64,000 bases of DNA from assembly GCF_001514305.1 (NCBI RefSeq), contig NZ_KQ949104.1, forward strand, positions 2,194-66,193. Direction: 5' to 3'. Below the pieces are notes generated by a model, which saw nothing but the letters and a program-made list of their open reading frames with translations, searched no databases and was not told where the DNA came from. Every line of letters starts with the position of its first letter. The first letter of the stretch is position 1. This stretch comes from Streptomyces dysideae. Lineage in GTDB: Bacteria > Actinomycetota > Actinomycetes > Streptomycetales > Streptomycetaceae. Shown here one piece after another: positions 17,094 through 24,765 of the stretch. A program made the translations under genes and the position numbers.

Positions 17094-17678
17094 TCACAGG
17101 CGTGCGCCCGGCAGAGCAAGCAGGCTCCGCCGGGCGCACGCGCGGGAGGCGTCCCCCTGGTCGCGGACCGCAACGGGCTCCGCTTCCGCCTCTTCCACCG
17201 TGGACTTGGTGACGACGACGCTCTGCTGCCTGCGGCGGGTCCGCAGTCCGGTGAGCGCGATCAGCGGGCCCACCACCGCGATCCCCGTGATCACGGTCAG
17301 CGCCGGCCGGTGGCTGTCCAGGACGGCCTGCGGGGAGGCCGGCTCGGCGGGCGCGTTCGCGGTCAGTACCGCCGTCACCACGGCCAGGAAGAGCGCCCCG
17401 CCTACCTGGACCGAGGTGTTGAGCAGACCCGAGAGCATGCCCTGCTCGTGCTCGTCGACGCCGCTCGTGGCCTGGACGTTGAGCGACGGGAAGGTCAGCG
17501 CGAACACCGCGCCGACCAGCAGCATGGTCGGCAGGATCACCGCCGCGTACACCGGGCTCAGCACGTCGAGCGCGTCCAGGAACATGGCGGCGCACAGCAC
17601 CAGCAGTGTGCCCCACAACCGGGGAGCCCAACGACCCGCCGAGGACGGGGCCGCGGGGGTGGTGGACGGAGAGGTCAT
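17094..17678 (-). pseudogene. MFS transporter with large in-frame internal deletion
   Basis: 194 aa instead of roughly 450-500. The first 39 residues are a normal N-terminus and first helix (LLVLCAAMFLDALDV). They join directly to a C-terminal segment that begins VYAAVILPTMLLVGAVFAL and continues with FPSLNVQATSGVDEHEQGM and GLLNTSVQVGGALF, the motif C-like region of DHA2/14-TM drug exporters. All helices between are gone, so transport is not expected. The frame is preserved and the start is intact, so a short membrane protein could still be made. A marR gene diverges from it. Confidence 0.75.
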
Positions 17679-17710
17679 GCCCTCGGCAGTACATGCACAT
17701 ACATGGAATG

Positions 17711-17722
17711 TAAATGCATTTA
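17711..17722. promoter_or_regulatory. MarR-type palindromic operator
   Basis: TAAATGCATTTA is a perfect 12-bp palindrome in the 85-bp divergent region between the truncated exporter (start 17678) and the marR gene (start 17764). AT-rich sequence of this kind is rare in the window, which supports a regulatory role. Confidence 0.6.
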
Positions 17723-17763
17723 ATGTTGATGCAACAAAGGTGCTTCTCTGCTACGGTGCGGCC

Positions 17764-18168
17764 ATGGCGGCGAAGAAGGCCGAGCGGGCGCTCGTGGACC
17801 AGTGGCGGGACATGCTGGCGCTGCACGCGCGCACCCAGAACGAACTCGACCGCACACTGCATCAACACGGCCTGTGCGCCAGTGACTTCGAGGTCCTCGA
17901 CGTGCTGGCGGAGAGCGGCGCGCCGGACGGTACGTGCTCGTACCGCGTGCAGGAGATCTCCGAGCGTGTCCATCTGAGCCAGAGCGCGCTGTCGCGGCTG
18001 ATCGCCCGGCTGGAGAAGGACGGACTCGTCGAGCGCGGCATGTGCCCGGAGGACCGGCGGGGCGTCAAGGTCGCGCTCACCGGGAAGGGGCGCACGCTGC
18101 ACGGCGAGGTACTGCCGGTGCAGCGTGCGGTGCTGACGCGGATGCTGGCCGGCGGCCCGGCCGTCTGA
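17764..18168 (+). CDS. MarR-family transcriptional regulator
   Basis: 134 aa. The winged helix is clear: YRVQEISERVHLSQSALSRLIARLEKDGLVER, with the wing MCPEDRRGVKVALTGKG. MarR proteins are dimeric repressors that release DNA on binding phenolic or other small molecules and often control a divergent exporter. Here the divergent exporter has lost most of its coding sequence, while the regulator and operator look intact. The regulator may therefore now serve only itself or other targets. Confidence 0.85.
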   Translation: MAAKKAERALVDQWRDMLALHARTQNELDRTLHQHGLCASDFEVLDVLAESGAPDGTCSYRVQEISERVHLSQSALSRLIARLEKDGLVERGMCPEDRRGVKVALTGKGRTLHGEVLPVQRAVLTRMLAGGPAV

Positions 18169-18184
18169 CCGTCCGCCGCCCGCT

Positions 18185-18925
18185 TCAGCCGATCGCCGAC
18201 CTCTCCCGCCACAACGCGGCGAGCGAGCGGTCGCCCGTCACGCTCGGCACCGGCAGGCGGTTCCACAGGGCGAAGTACAACTGCCCGGCGGGACCGGCCA
18301 GTTCGGCGTCGGCGTCCCCGGACCCGTCGTCCCGTGTCGTCACGGGCGGTTCCGCCGACAGCCGTACGGTCCACACCGCGTCCGGGGCCGACGCCCGTAC
18401 CCGCAGCACGCGCGGCTCCTCCGTGCGGACCCTGCTCCTGGGGCGGGCATGGAAACCGCGCAGCAACTCGTCGATGCCGTCCACGGCGAACTCCGCGGCG
18501 ATGCCGGTCGGCGTCCCGCCGAGCGCCGACTCCGCGTCGTAGCGGTGGACGGTCGTCTCATGGGCCTGCCGCCGGGCCCAGAAGGCCAGCGGTGACGGGT
18601 TGGGTGCGGGGTGGAAGGTCCAGCACTCCAGGTCGGGCGAGGCGTCGGACAGGATGTCGACCAGACGGCCATGGCTGTCCCGGTACCAGGCCAGGAGCTC
18701 CGGACCGTCGAGGTCGGGTTCGTCACCGATGGGGCGGGGTGAGGTGTGTCCCTCGGCGACGAACGCCGCGGCCCACCGGTGCACCGTACCCGTGTGCCGC
18801 AGCAGATCACGCACCTGCCAGTCCGGACACGTCGGCACCTTGGCGTCGGTCCCGGCCTCCTCGGCGGCCGCGGCCAGCAACCGGCCCTCCCGGTCCAGGG
18901 TTCGAACGAACTCGGCTGTCTGCAT
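18185..18925 (-). CDS. Mycothiol-dependent maleylpyruvate isomerase family protein
   Basis: 246 aa. The DinB-like N-terminal four-helix bundle shows VPTCPDWQVRDLLRHTGTVHRW, where the His contributes to the metal site, and QAHETTVHRYDAE supplies the HxxxxxHxxD-type second part. The C-terminal MDMPI_C segment is present (FHARPRSRVR onward). The family uses mycothiol, the actinobacterial low-molecular-weight thiol, for isomerisation or conjugation; many members have unknown substrates. ATG at 18925. It converges on marR with a 16-bp gap. Confidence 0.8.
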   Translation of the reverse strand: MQTAEFVRTLDREGRLLAAAAEEAGTDAKVPTCPDWQVRDLLRHTGTVHRWAAAFVAEGHTSPRPIGDEPDLDGPELLAWYRDSHGRLVDILSDASPDLECWTFHPAPNPSPLAFWARRQAHETTVHRYDAESALGGTPTGIAAEFAVDGIDELLRGFHARPRSRVRTEEPRVLRVRASAPDAVWTVRLSAEPPVTTRDDGSGDADAELAGPAGQLYFALWNRLPVPSVTGDRSLAALWRERSAIG

Positions 18926-19117
18926 AGAGGTGAGTGTGCCGGATGGAGTGCGGTCGAAGGGAAGACCGACTGCTGCTCTGCCCGCCCCCGACCAGCCCAT
19001 CGGGAACCGGGCCCCGGAGCGTGACGTAAGGATTTCGTCATCGCTCCTGGGGTGCGGGACGGCCTCGCGGTCCGTTGGAATGGGTGTCGGCAGGTGAATC
19101 TCAGAGACGGGACGGGT

Positions 19118-19681
19118 ATGCGCAAGATGGTCGTCGGGGTGCTGGTCGTGGCTGTGGCCGCTGTCGGGTTCGGGCTGTACTGGTTCCAGCCGTGGAAGCT
19201 GTGGCAGGACGAGACCGTGGACGAGGCTCTGCCCCAGACCGTGGAGGCGTCCGAGCCGGCCGACCCGCCCGAGGAGGCCGAGGCCGCCGCCACTCCCACC
19301 GCCGAGCCCTCGACGCCGGCGCCCGGGCCGCGCACGGTGGCCGGCGGTGAGCTGATCACCCACGAGCACGCGACGTCCGGCACGGTGAAACTCGTCCAGC
19401 TCGCCGACGGCTCCCATGTCGTCCGGCTGGAGAACCTCGACACCAGCAACGGGCCCGACCTGCGCGTGTGGCTCACCGACGCGCCGGTGAAGGAGGGGCA
19501 GGCCGGCTGGCACGTCTTCGACGACGGGAAGTACGTCAGCCTGGGCAAGCTCAAGGGCAACAAGGGCAGCCAGAACTACCCCGTGCCCAAGGACGTCGAC
19601 CTCGCCGCGTACAGCAGCGTCAGCATCTGGTGCGACCGCTTCGACGTCTCCTTCGGGGCCGCTGAACTCGCCCGTGCGTGA
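19118..19681 (+). CDS. Membrane-anchored DM13-domain protein
   Basis: 187 aa. Residues 1-22 are one hydrophobic helix (MVVGVLVVAVAAVGFGLYWF) that anchors the protein or acts as an uncleaved signal. A Pro/Glu/Ala-rich spacer follows to about residue 75. The rest is a DM13 domain: TSGTVKLVQLADGSHVVRLE, GPDLRVWLTDAP and the conserved near-terminal VSIWCDRFDVSFG with a single Cys that is invariant in the family. DM13 domains are proposed electron-transfer or redox modules on the outer cell surface. ATG at 19118 has only a weak GACGGG upstream. Confidence 0.75.
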   Translation: MRKMVVGVLVVAVAAVGFGLYWFQPWKLWQDETVDEALPQTVEASEPADPPEEAEAAATPTAEPSTPAPGPRTVAGGELITHEHATSGTVKLVQLADGSHVVRLENLDTSNGPDLRVWLTDAPVKEGQAGWHVFDDGKYVSLGKLKGNKGSQNYPVPKDVDLAAYSSVSIWCDRFDVSFGAAELARA

Positions 19682-19784
19682 ACGGTGCCCGAGCGGGCCG
19701 CGACCGGTGAACCCCGAGTGAACACATGGCACATGAAGCGCTCGTTCCTGTTGGCGGAAGGGGGGAGCTTCGTATGCTGCACAG

Positions 19785-20112
19785 ATGGTCGTCTCTGTGG
19801 TGCAACCGGAACCGAGTGAGGGAAGTGCCGGACCGAGTGCTCCGGTGCTGAGCGAACCGCTGATGGCGCGTGACCATGCCGAACGTGTCGCGCAGGTCCT
19901 CAAGGCGATCGCCGACCCCACCCGGCTGCAACTGCTGCATCTCATCCAGACCGCCCTCGGCGGCGAGGCGTGCGTGGCCAGCCTGACCGAGCGGCTCGGG
20001 CTGCGCCAGCCGACCATCAGCCACCACCTGAAGACCATGACCACGGCGGGCCTGGTCACCCGCGAGTAGCGCGGCACCTGGGTCTGGTACGCCGTCGATC
20101 CCGAGGGCATGG
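19785..20112 (+). pseudogene. ArsR-family regulator, nonsense mutation and 3' truncation
   Basis: The first 95 codons are a good ArsR winged helix (KAIADPTRLQLLHLI, LTERLGLRQPTISHHLKTM). The frame then hits TAG at 20067-20069 in TRE-stop-RGTWVWYAVDPEGM. Because that flanking sequence continues the family pattern, the stop most likely replaced a Gln codon (CAG to TAG). About 40 bp later the similarity ends at a join to an aldehyde dehydrogenase fragment near 20112. No CxC metal-binding motif is visible. The truncated protein still has the recognition helix but lacks the wing and last helix. Confidence 0.7.
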
Positions 20113-20297
20113 CGGGTCTGGATCAACGACCACATCCCGATCATCAGCGAGATGCCGCACGGCGGTTACAAGGCGTCCGGCTTCGGCAAGAACATGTCGG
20201 CGTACTCCTTCGACGAGTACACCAACGTCAAGCACGTCATGTCGGAGATCACCGGCGCCCCGCACAAGTCCTGGCACGACGTGGTCTTCACCACGCA
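20113..20297 (+). pseudogene. Aldehyde dehydrogenase C-terminal fragment, plus strand
   Basis: The frame reads VWINDHIPIISEMPHGGYK, then ASGFGKNMSAYSFDEYTNVKH, which is the end of an NAD-dependent aldehyde dehydrogenase of the gamma-aminobutyraldehyde/betaine aldehyde type. It begins exactly where the neighbouring minus-strand fragment stops (after REIQAG), so the two together would make one continuous C-terminal region if this segment were flipped. The catalytic Cys and Glu are absent. The frame then runs on antisense sequence to a stop at 20373. Confidence 0.7.
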
Positions 20298-20299
20298 GC

Positions 20300-20439
20300 C
20301 CGCCTGGATCTCGCGGCTCGCGCGCCCGGCACGGAACACGTTGCCCGTCCAGGCCGAGGCGGCCAGCCCGTAGGGGGTGTCGTTGGCCAGGCCGATGGCC
20401 TCGTCGTCGCTGTCGAAGGGCAGGCAGACGAGGACCTTC
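20300..20439 (-). pseudogene. Aldehyde dehydrogenase internal fragment, minus strand
   Basis: Read on the minus strand, 20439 to 20300 gives VLVCLPFDSDDEAIGLAND, then TPYGLAASAWTGNVFRAGR and ASREIQAG. This is the conserved NDTPYGLAASVWT region just before the C-terminal VWIND motif of aldehyde dehydrogenases. It follows the racemase fragment in the same orientation, as expected for the last gene of the operon. The N-terminal two-thirds, with the catalytic Cys, is missing. Confidence 0.7.
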
Positions 20440-21420
20440 GGTCGGCCGGGAGGCCTGCTCGCCCCACAGGTCGCCGAGCGTGTAACCGTGCGGGAAGGGG
20501 TCGGTCTCGTCCAGGACGTACTCGCTGAACGCGGTGATCCAGCCGCGTCCGCTGATCGTCGGCAGCACGGCCTCGTACGGCCCGGTCCGGGTGGTCGCCA
20601 GGAGGGTGCCGGTGAAGGTGGTGCCGATGATCGACTCGTGGACGAACGGGGTGTTCAGGGGGAGTTCGCCGCGGGCGTGCAGGGCGGCCATCCGGCCGCT
20701 GGTGCCGGTGCCGCACAGCGAGCGGTCCAGTGTGCCGGTCCAGGTCGCCGGGTCGGCCAGGTCCACCTCGCCGTTCGGCAGGACGACGGTGTTGCGGCCT
20801 GCGACGCCCGGCGTCGGAGAGGGGCCCTGGATCATCATCAGGGAGATCTGGTTGATGCCCGGGTTGAGCGGGTGGCTGACCGGGAACTGCTGCTGGGCGG
20901 CGGTCCGCAGCACCGCGCCGGCCCGGGCGAGCTTCTTGGCCGCGTCCGGCTCCAGACGGACGCCGAGGTCCGCGGCGCGCGCCTGGACGTAGAACTGCCC
21001 GCCGAAGACGATGCCGACCGGCACCGGCCCGTACCCGGGCAGCTCCAGGACATGGTCGAGGGCGACCGCGAACGCGGGCACGTTGGCGAAGGTGACCCGG
21101 GTGGCCTTGCCGCCCTCGACCTCGGCGCGGACCCGGACGAGGCCGACCGCGGTGTCCACGGTGAGTTCGGTGACCGGCTCGGTCACCGGCACCGCACCCG
21201 TCTCGACGAGGGCGTCGTACAGCTCGGTGGTCTGCTTGCGCTCGTCGAGGGGCAGCGTGGTGAACTCGCCGGTGCTGCCGCCGGGGACCAGGCCGTGGAT
21301 GCCGCCGGAGATGATGTGGTCGGCCTGGCGCTTGACACCCGCGGCGTCGACGGCCGAGCCGTCCGCGGTCAGCGGGGTGACGACGGCGGCGAGGATGCCG
21401 GTGAACTGCGGGGCACTCAT
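20440..21420 (-). pseudogene. Chimera: DapA-family N-terminus fused to proline/hydroxyproline racemase C-terminus
   Basis: One open frame from ATG 21420 (AGGAG 8 nt upstream). Residues 1-79 are a dihydrodipicolinate-synthase-family N-terminus (GILAAVVTPLTADGS, IHGLVPGGSTGEF). From about residue 80 the sequence switches to a proline racemase superfamily protein without its first third: NVPAFAVALDHVLELPGYG, FPVSHPLNPGINQIS, GRNTVVLPNGEVD, LCGTGTSGRMAALHA (the C-terminal catalytic-site Cys) and TLGDLW near the usual end. The N-terminal catalytic Cys is lost, and the natural stop too, so the frame continues through the aldehyde dehydrogenase piece to 20056. Neither enzyme can be functional. Confidence 0.8.
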
Positions 21421-21466
21421 GGGAGATCTCCTGAAGTGAGAAGGGAAAGAGAGGGGAGGATGGCGG

Positions 21467-22450
21467 TCACCGGCGGGTGAAGCGGAGCGGGGAGACCGGC
21501 TCGGCGACGGCGGGGAGGCGCTGCCGGGTGATGGCCTCAGTGATGATCTCGGCGGTCGCGGGAGCCAGGGTGAGGCCCAGCATGCCGTGGCCCGAGGCGA
21601 CGTAGACATTGGGCAGCGGGTGGAGCCGGCCGATGAGGAGCAGACCGTCCGGGGTCATGGGCCGCAGGCCCGCCCACGGCTTGGCCTCCCCCGGGGGGTT
21701 GCCCCAGTCGGTGAAGGAGTCGGCCGCGGCCTTCTTGATGGCGGCGACGCGCCGGAGGTTGATGTTCTCCTCCAGACCGCCGAACTCCATCGTCCCGGCC
21801 AGGCGCAGGAAGCCGTTGAGCGGGGTCACAGCGACCCGGGCGTCCTCCAGGGTGAGGGAGGTACGCAGTTGCAGGGGTGCGGGGGAGTAGTCGACGCTGT
21901 AGCCCTTGCCGGGGCGGATGGGCAGCGGGACGCCCAGCTCGCGGGTCATGGGGCCGGTCCACACGCCGGCCGCCAGGAGCAGGGTGTCGCCGGTGATCTC
22001 GCCCTTGTCGGTCAGTACGCCGGTCACGGTGTCGCCGCGGCGCAGGAAGCGGCGTACCGGGGTGTGCTCGTGGATCTGTACGCCCAGCTCCTGACAGCGC
22101 TTGAGCAGGCCCTGGGTGAGGGAGTCGGGCTCGACCTGGCGGTCGTCCGGGAAGTACAGGCCGTGGCAGGTCCGGCTGTTCAGCGCCGGTTCGCGGGTCT
22201 GGACGGCGTTCCCGTGCAGGTGCGCGGGAACCATGCCGAACCGCTCGAACACGCCGAGGGAGGCGCACTGCTCCTCGTACCGCTCCCGGGTCTCGAAGGC
22301 CAGCAGGACACCGGCCTTGTGCATCTCCGCTCGGCGTGCCGAGGGAAGGCGCCGGCCTGTCTCCGCGCGGCCGTCCGCGCCGCTCACCGGCGGCTACGCC
22401 GTAATCCTGCGTGGCGCCGGGCACGCGGTTGTGCTGACGTGCGGAGTCAT
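21467..22450 (-). pseudogene. D-amino-acid/hydroxyproline oxidase-like FAD oxidoreductase lacking its FAD-binding N-terminus
   Basis: The ATG at 22450 opens MTPHVSTTACPAPRRITA, then a TAG at 22394-22396. Downstream in the same frame the protein resumes (GTG 22387): residues match a DadA-like oxidase from about its position 90 (AEMHKAGVLLAFETRERYE, LLLAAGVWTGPM, RPGKGYSVDY, PWAGLRPMTPDGLLLIG, NVYVASGHGMLGLTLAP). The GxGxxG FAD motif that should follow RRITA is missing, so an internal deletion removed it. This would have been the first gene of a minus-strand operon with the DapA, racemase and dehydrogenase genes. Confidence 0.75.
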
Positions 22451-22754
22451 GAACTCCGTGCCGCTGCACCGCTTCGCGGGACGTCACCGGCGCTGGTGTT
22501 GCGTCGTGACCGTTGGACTCCTGTGCTGTCGCCCGGTGGTTCGGAGACCGCCGGCCCGCGCGCCCGCCGGCGCCCAGCATCCCCACGTCCGCGAAACAGA
22601 CCCCGCCGACCCCGCCGACCCCGCCGACCCCGCCGAGCGACCGCGTCGGCGACAACGCCGCCGGTATCGCGTCGCGGTCACCGTACGCATGTGGTGCAGC
22701 CCGGCCGCCCCCGCCGCTCCCCCAGAATGCGGTCTGACAATCTGCGGAGGATTC
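22451..22754. other. Divergent intergenic region between decayed operon and gntR
   Basis: No gene is supported. It should hold the divergent promoters of the minus-strand oxidase gene and the gntR gene. A tandem array of four GACCCCGCC units occupies 22599-22634. GACAATCTGCGGAGGATTC directly precedes the gntR start and includes its ribosome site. Confidence 0.5.
22599..22634. repeat. Four tandem copies of a 9-bp unit
   Basis: GACCCCGCC is repeated four times without mismatch. It is not in a supported coding region. The unit length of nine keeps any reading frame open, which explains the Gly-Gly-Val run seen on the minus strand. Confidence 0.8.
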
Positions 22755-23468
22755 ATGAGCGAGCACGCGGCCCAGGGCGCCGGTCCGAGGCCGGTCACCA
22801 CTCAGACGCGTCGGGACGCGGTCGTGGACGAGGTTCGCCGGGCGATCATGGCCGGTGAGCTGAAAGCCGACCAGCCGCTGCGCGAGGTGCATATCGCTCA
22901 GCAGCTCGGCGTCAGCCGCCCGACCCTGCGCGAAGCCATCTACCAGCTGATCCATGAAGGGCTCCTCGAACAGCAGCCCTATCGCGGTGTCGTCGTCACC
23001 GCGATCGACGAGAAGTTCATCGCCGACACCGCGGCCGTCCGTGTCGCCCTGGAGACGCTCGCCGCGCGGGCACTGGCCGACGACGACCCCGACGGCACCC
23101 GCCGGGCCAAGCTGAAGGCCGCCTGGCAGGAGTACCGCACAGCGCACAGCGCGCAGGACGCCGCACGTCTCCACCAAGCCCATGTCGCTCTGCACCGGAC
23201 CATCTGGGGCGCTTCCGACAACGCCATGCTGAAGCGGATCTGGCCGACCGTGGAAGCACAGATCAACCTCGCCATCACGGTCGACGAGAGCACTCGGTCC
23301 GATCCCGACCGGGCCCTGCGCGTCCACGAACGGCTGATCGACGCCATTCTCGACGGCGACCCCCGTCTCATCGAGGCCGAGGTGGAACGCCACACCCGGG
23401 CGAGCGCCGACGAGCTGATCGAGATGATCATCGAACGGCAGGGCGGCGAGGAAGACCTCAAGCCCTGA
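22755..23468 (+). CDS. GntR-family regulator (FadR/FCD subfamily)
   Basis: 237 aa. The winged helix is at residues 20-85 (VVDEVRRAIMAGELKADQPLR, LGVSRPTLREAIYQLIHEGLLEQ, YRGVVVT), and the all-helical FCD effector domain follows, with the metal/ligand His in HVALHRTIW and HERLIDAI and HTRAS. FCD regulators respond to carboxylic acids. It diverges from the remains of a hydroxyproline/D-amino-acid operon, which such regulators commonly control. The gene itself looks intact: ATG 22755 has GGAGG 4 nt upstream. Confidence 0.9.
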   Translation: MSEHAAQGAGPRPVTTQTRRDAVVDEVRRAIMAGELKADQPLREVHIAQQLGVSRPTLREAIYQLIHEGLLEQQPYRGVVVTAIDEKFIADTAAVRVALETLAARALADDDPDGTRRAKLKAAWQEYRTAHSAQDAARLHQAHVALHRTIWGASDNAMLKRIWPTVEAQINLAITVDESTRSDPDRALRVHERLIDAILDGDPRLIEAEVERHTRASADELIEMIIERQGGEEDLKP

Positions 23469-23491
23469 CGGGGCGGCCGGCCCCTGTCAGG
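23464..23491. terminator. Bidirectional terminator between gntR and MFS genes
   Basis: CCTGACGGGGC (23464-23474) pairs with GCCCCTGTCAGG (23480-23491) with one bulged T and a 5-nt loop. It overlaps the stop codons of the two convergent genes. Confidence 0.65.
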
Positions 23492-24692
23492 CCGCTGCCG
23501 CCCGCCGTGTCATGAAGGCGATGACCGCGGCCGCGGCGGCGAGGGCCGCCACGCTGGTGAGGGCGGTGGGGAGGGAGAGCCAGTCGGCCATGAAGCCGAT
23601 GGTGGGTGGTCCCAGGAGCATGCCGCCGTAGCCGAGGGTGGAGGCGATGGCGACTCCGTCGGGTCCGGCCAGTGAGCCGGCGCGTTGGACGGCGACGGGG
23701 AAGAGGTTGGCGAGTCCGAGTCCGGTGACCACGAAACCGAGGAGCGCTGCCCACAGGGCGGGCGCGAGGGCGCCGAGCAGCATGCCGGCTCCGGCGATCG
23801 TGCCGCCGTACACCAGCGTGCGGGTCTGGCCCAGGCGTTCGAGGAGCTTCGTGCCGGTCAGGCGGCCGATGGTCATGGCGAGTGCGAAGCAGGAGTAGCC
23901 GGCGGCCGCGACGCCGGGTGTGGCGTCCAGGTCCAGCTCCAGGTGCAGGGCACTCCAGTCGGCCAGGGCGCCCTCGCCGAAGGCCGTGCACAGGGCGATC
24001 AGACCGAAGGTGATCACAAGACCACGCGTGCGGGTGTTCAGGCGGCGCGGCGCGGACTCCACGGGCGAGCCGGTCTCGGGTGCCGTCGGGGGGCGGATGC
24101 GTAGCAAGGTGCGGCCTGCCAGGAGGGTGACGAGCAGTCCGAACACGGTGAGGCCGAGCAGATGACGCGCGGGGGACAGCGCCCCGGCGACCAGCCCGCC
24201 GAGCCCGGCACCGATCATGCCGCCGAGGCTGAACGCGGCGTGGAAACTGGGCATGACGGGCCGTCGCAGCGCGCTCACCAAGTCGACCGCGGCGCTGTTG
24301 AAAGCGACGTTGATCCCGCCGTATGCGGCGCCGAAGAGCAGGAGGACGGCGCCGAGGGCGAGGGGGGAGTGGGTGAGTGGGGGCAGGGCGACGCTGAGGG
24401 AAAGCAGGACGGCGCAGACGACGGTGACCTGGTGGCTGCCGTAGCGGCGGCAGAGGCGGCCGGTGAGGACCATGGTGATCACGGCGCCGGCGGAGATGCC
24501 GAGGAGCGCGAGGCCGAGGGCGCTGGCGGAGGCGCCGGTCTGTTCCTTGATGGCCGGGATGCGGACGACCCAGCCGGCGAAGATGAAGCCGTCGAGGGCG
24601 AAGAAGACGGTGAGGGCGATTCGGAGGCGGGTGAGGTCGTTGCCGTTGCCCGGCACGGCGCTGTGTGATCGGGCTTTGTTTATTAGCGGCAC
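23487..24692 (-). CDS. MFS transporter
   Basis: 401 aa with about twelve hydrophobic segments, full length. ALDGFIFAGWVVRIPAIKEQ is the first helix and loop, GRLCRRYGSHQV is the cytoplasmic motif A-like loop between helices 2 and 3, and YGGINVAFNSAAVDL is in helix 4. The FucP/YbjJ-like sequence layout suggests export or uptake of a small organic solute by proton coupling; the substrate is unknown. The start at 24692 precedes a small gap and the DUF574 gene on the same strand. Confidence 0.85.
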   Translation of the reverse strand: MPLINKARSHSAVPGNGNDLTRLRIALTVFFALDGFIFAGWVVRIPAIKEQTGASASALGLALLGISAGAVITMVLTGRLCRRYGSHQVTVVCAVLLSLSVALPPLTHSPLALGAVLLLFGAAYGGINVAFNSAAVDLVSALRRPVMPSFHAAFSLGGMIGAGLGGLVAGALSPARHLLGLTVFGLLVTLLAGRTLLRIRPPTAPETGSPVESAPRRLNTRTRGLVITFGLIALCTAFGEGALADWSALHLELDLDATPGVAAAGYSCFALAMTIGRLTGTKLLERLGQTRTLVYGGTIAGAGMLLGALAPALWAALLGFVVTGLGLANLFPVAVQRAGSLAGPDGVAIASTLGYGGMLLGPPTIGFMADWLSLPTALTSVAALAAAAAVIAFMTRRAAAA

Positions 24693-24765
24693 AAAATCAG
24701 GCTAGGTGGGGGCCGCCGACCCGGGCAAGGGCGCTGTTGCTTGACCTGGGCCGGCCGCCGGCGGG

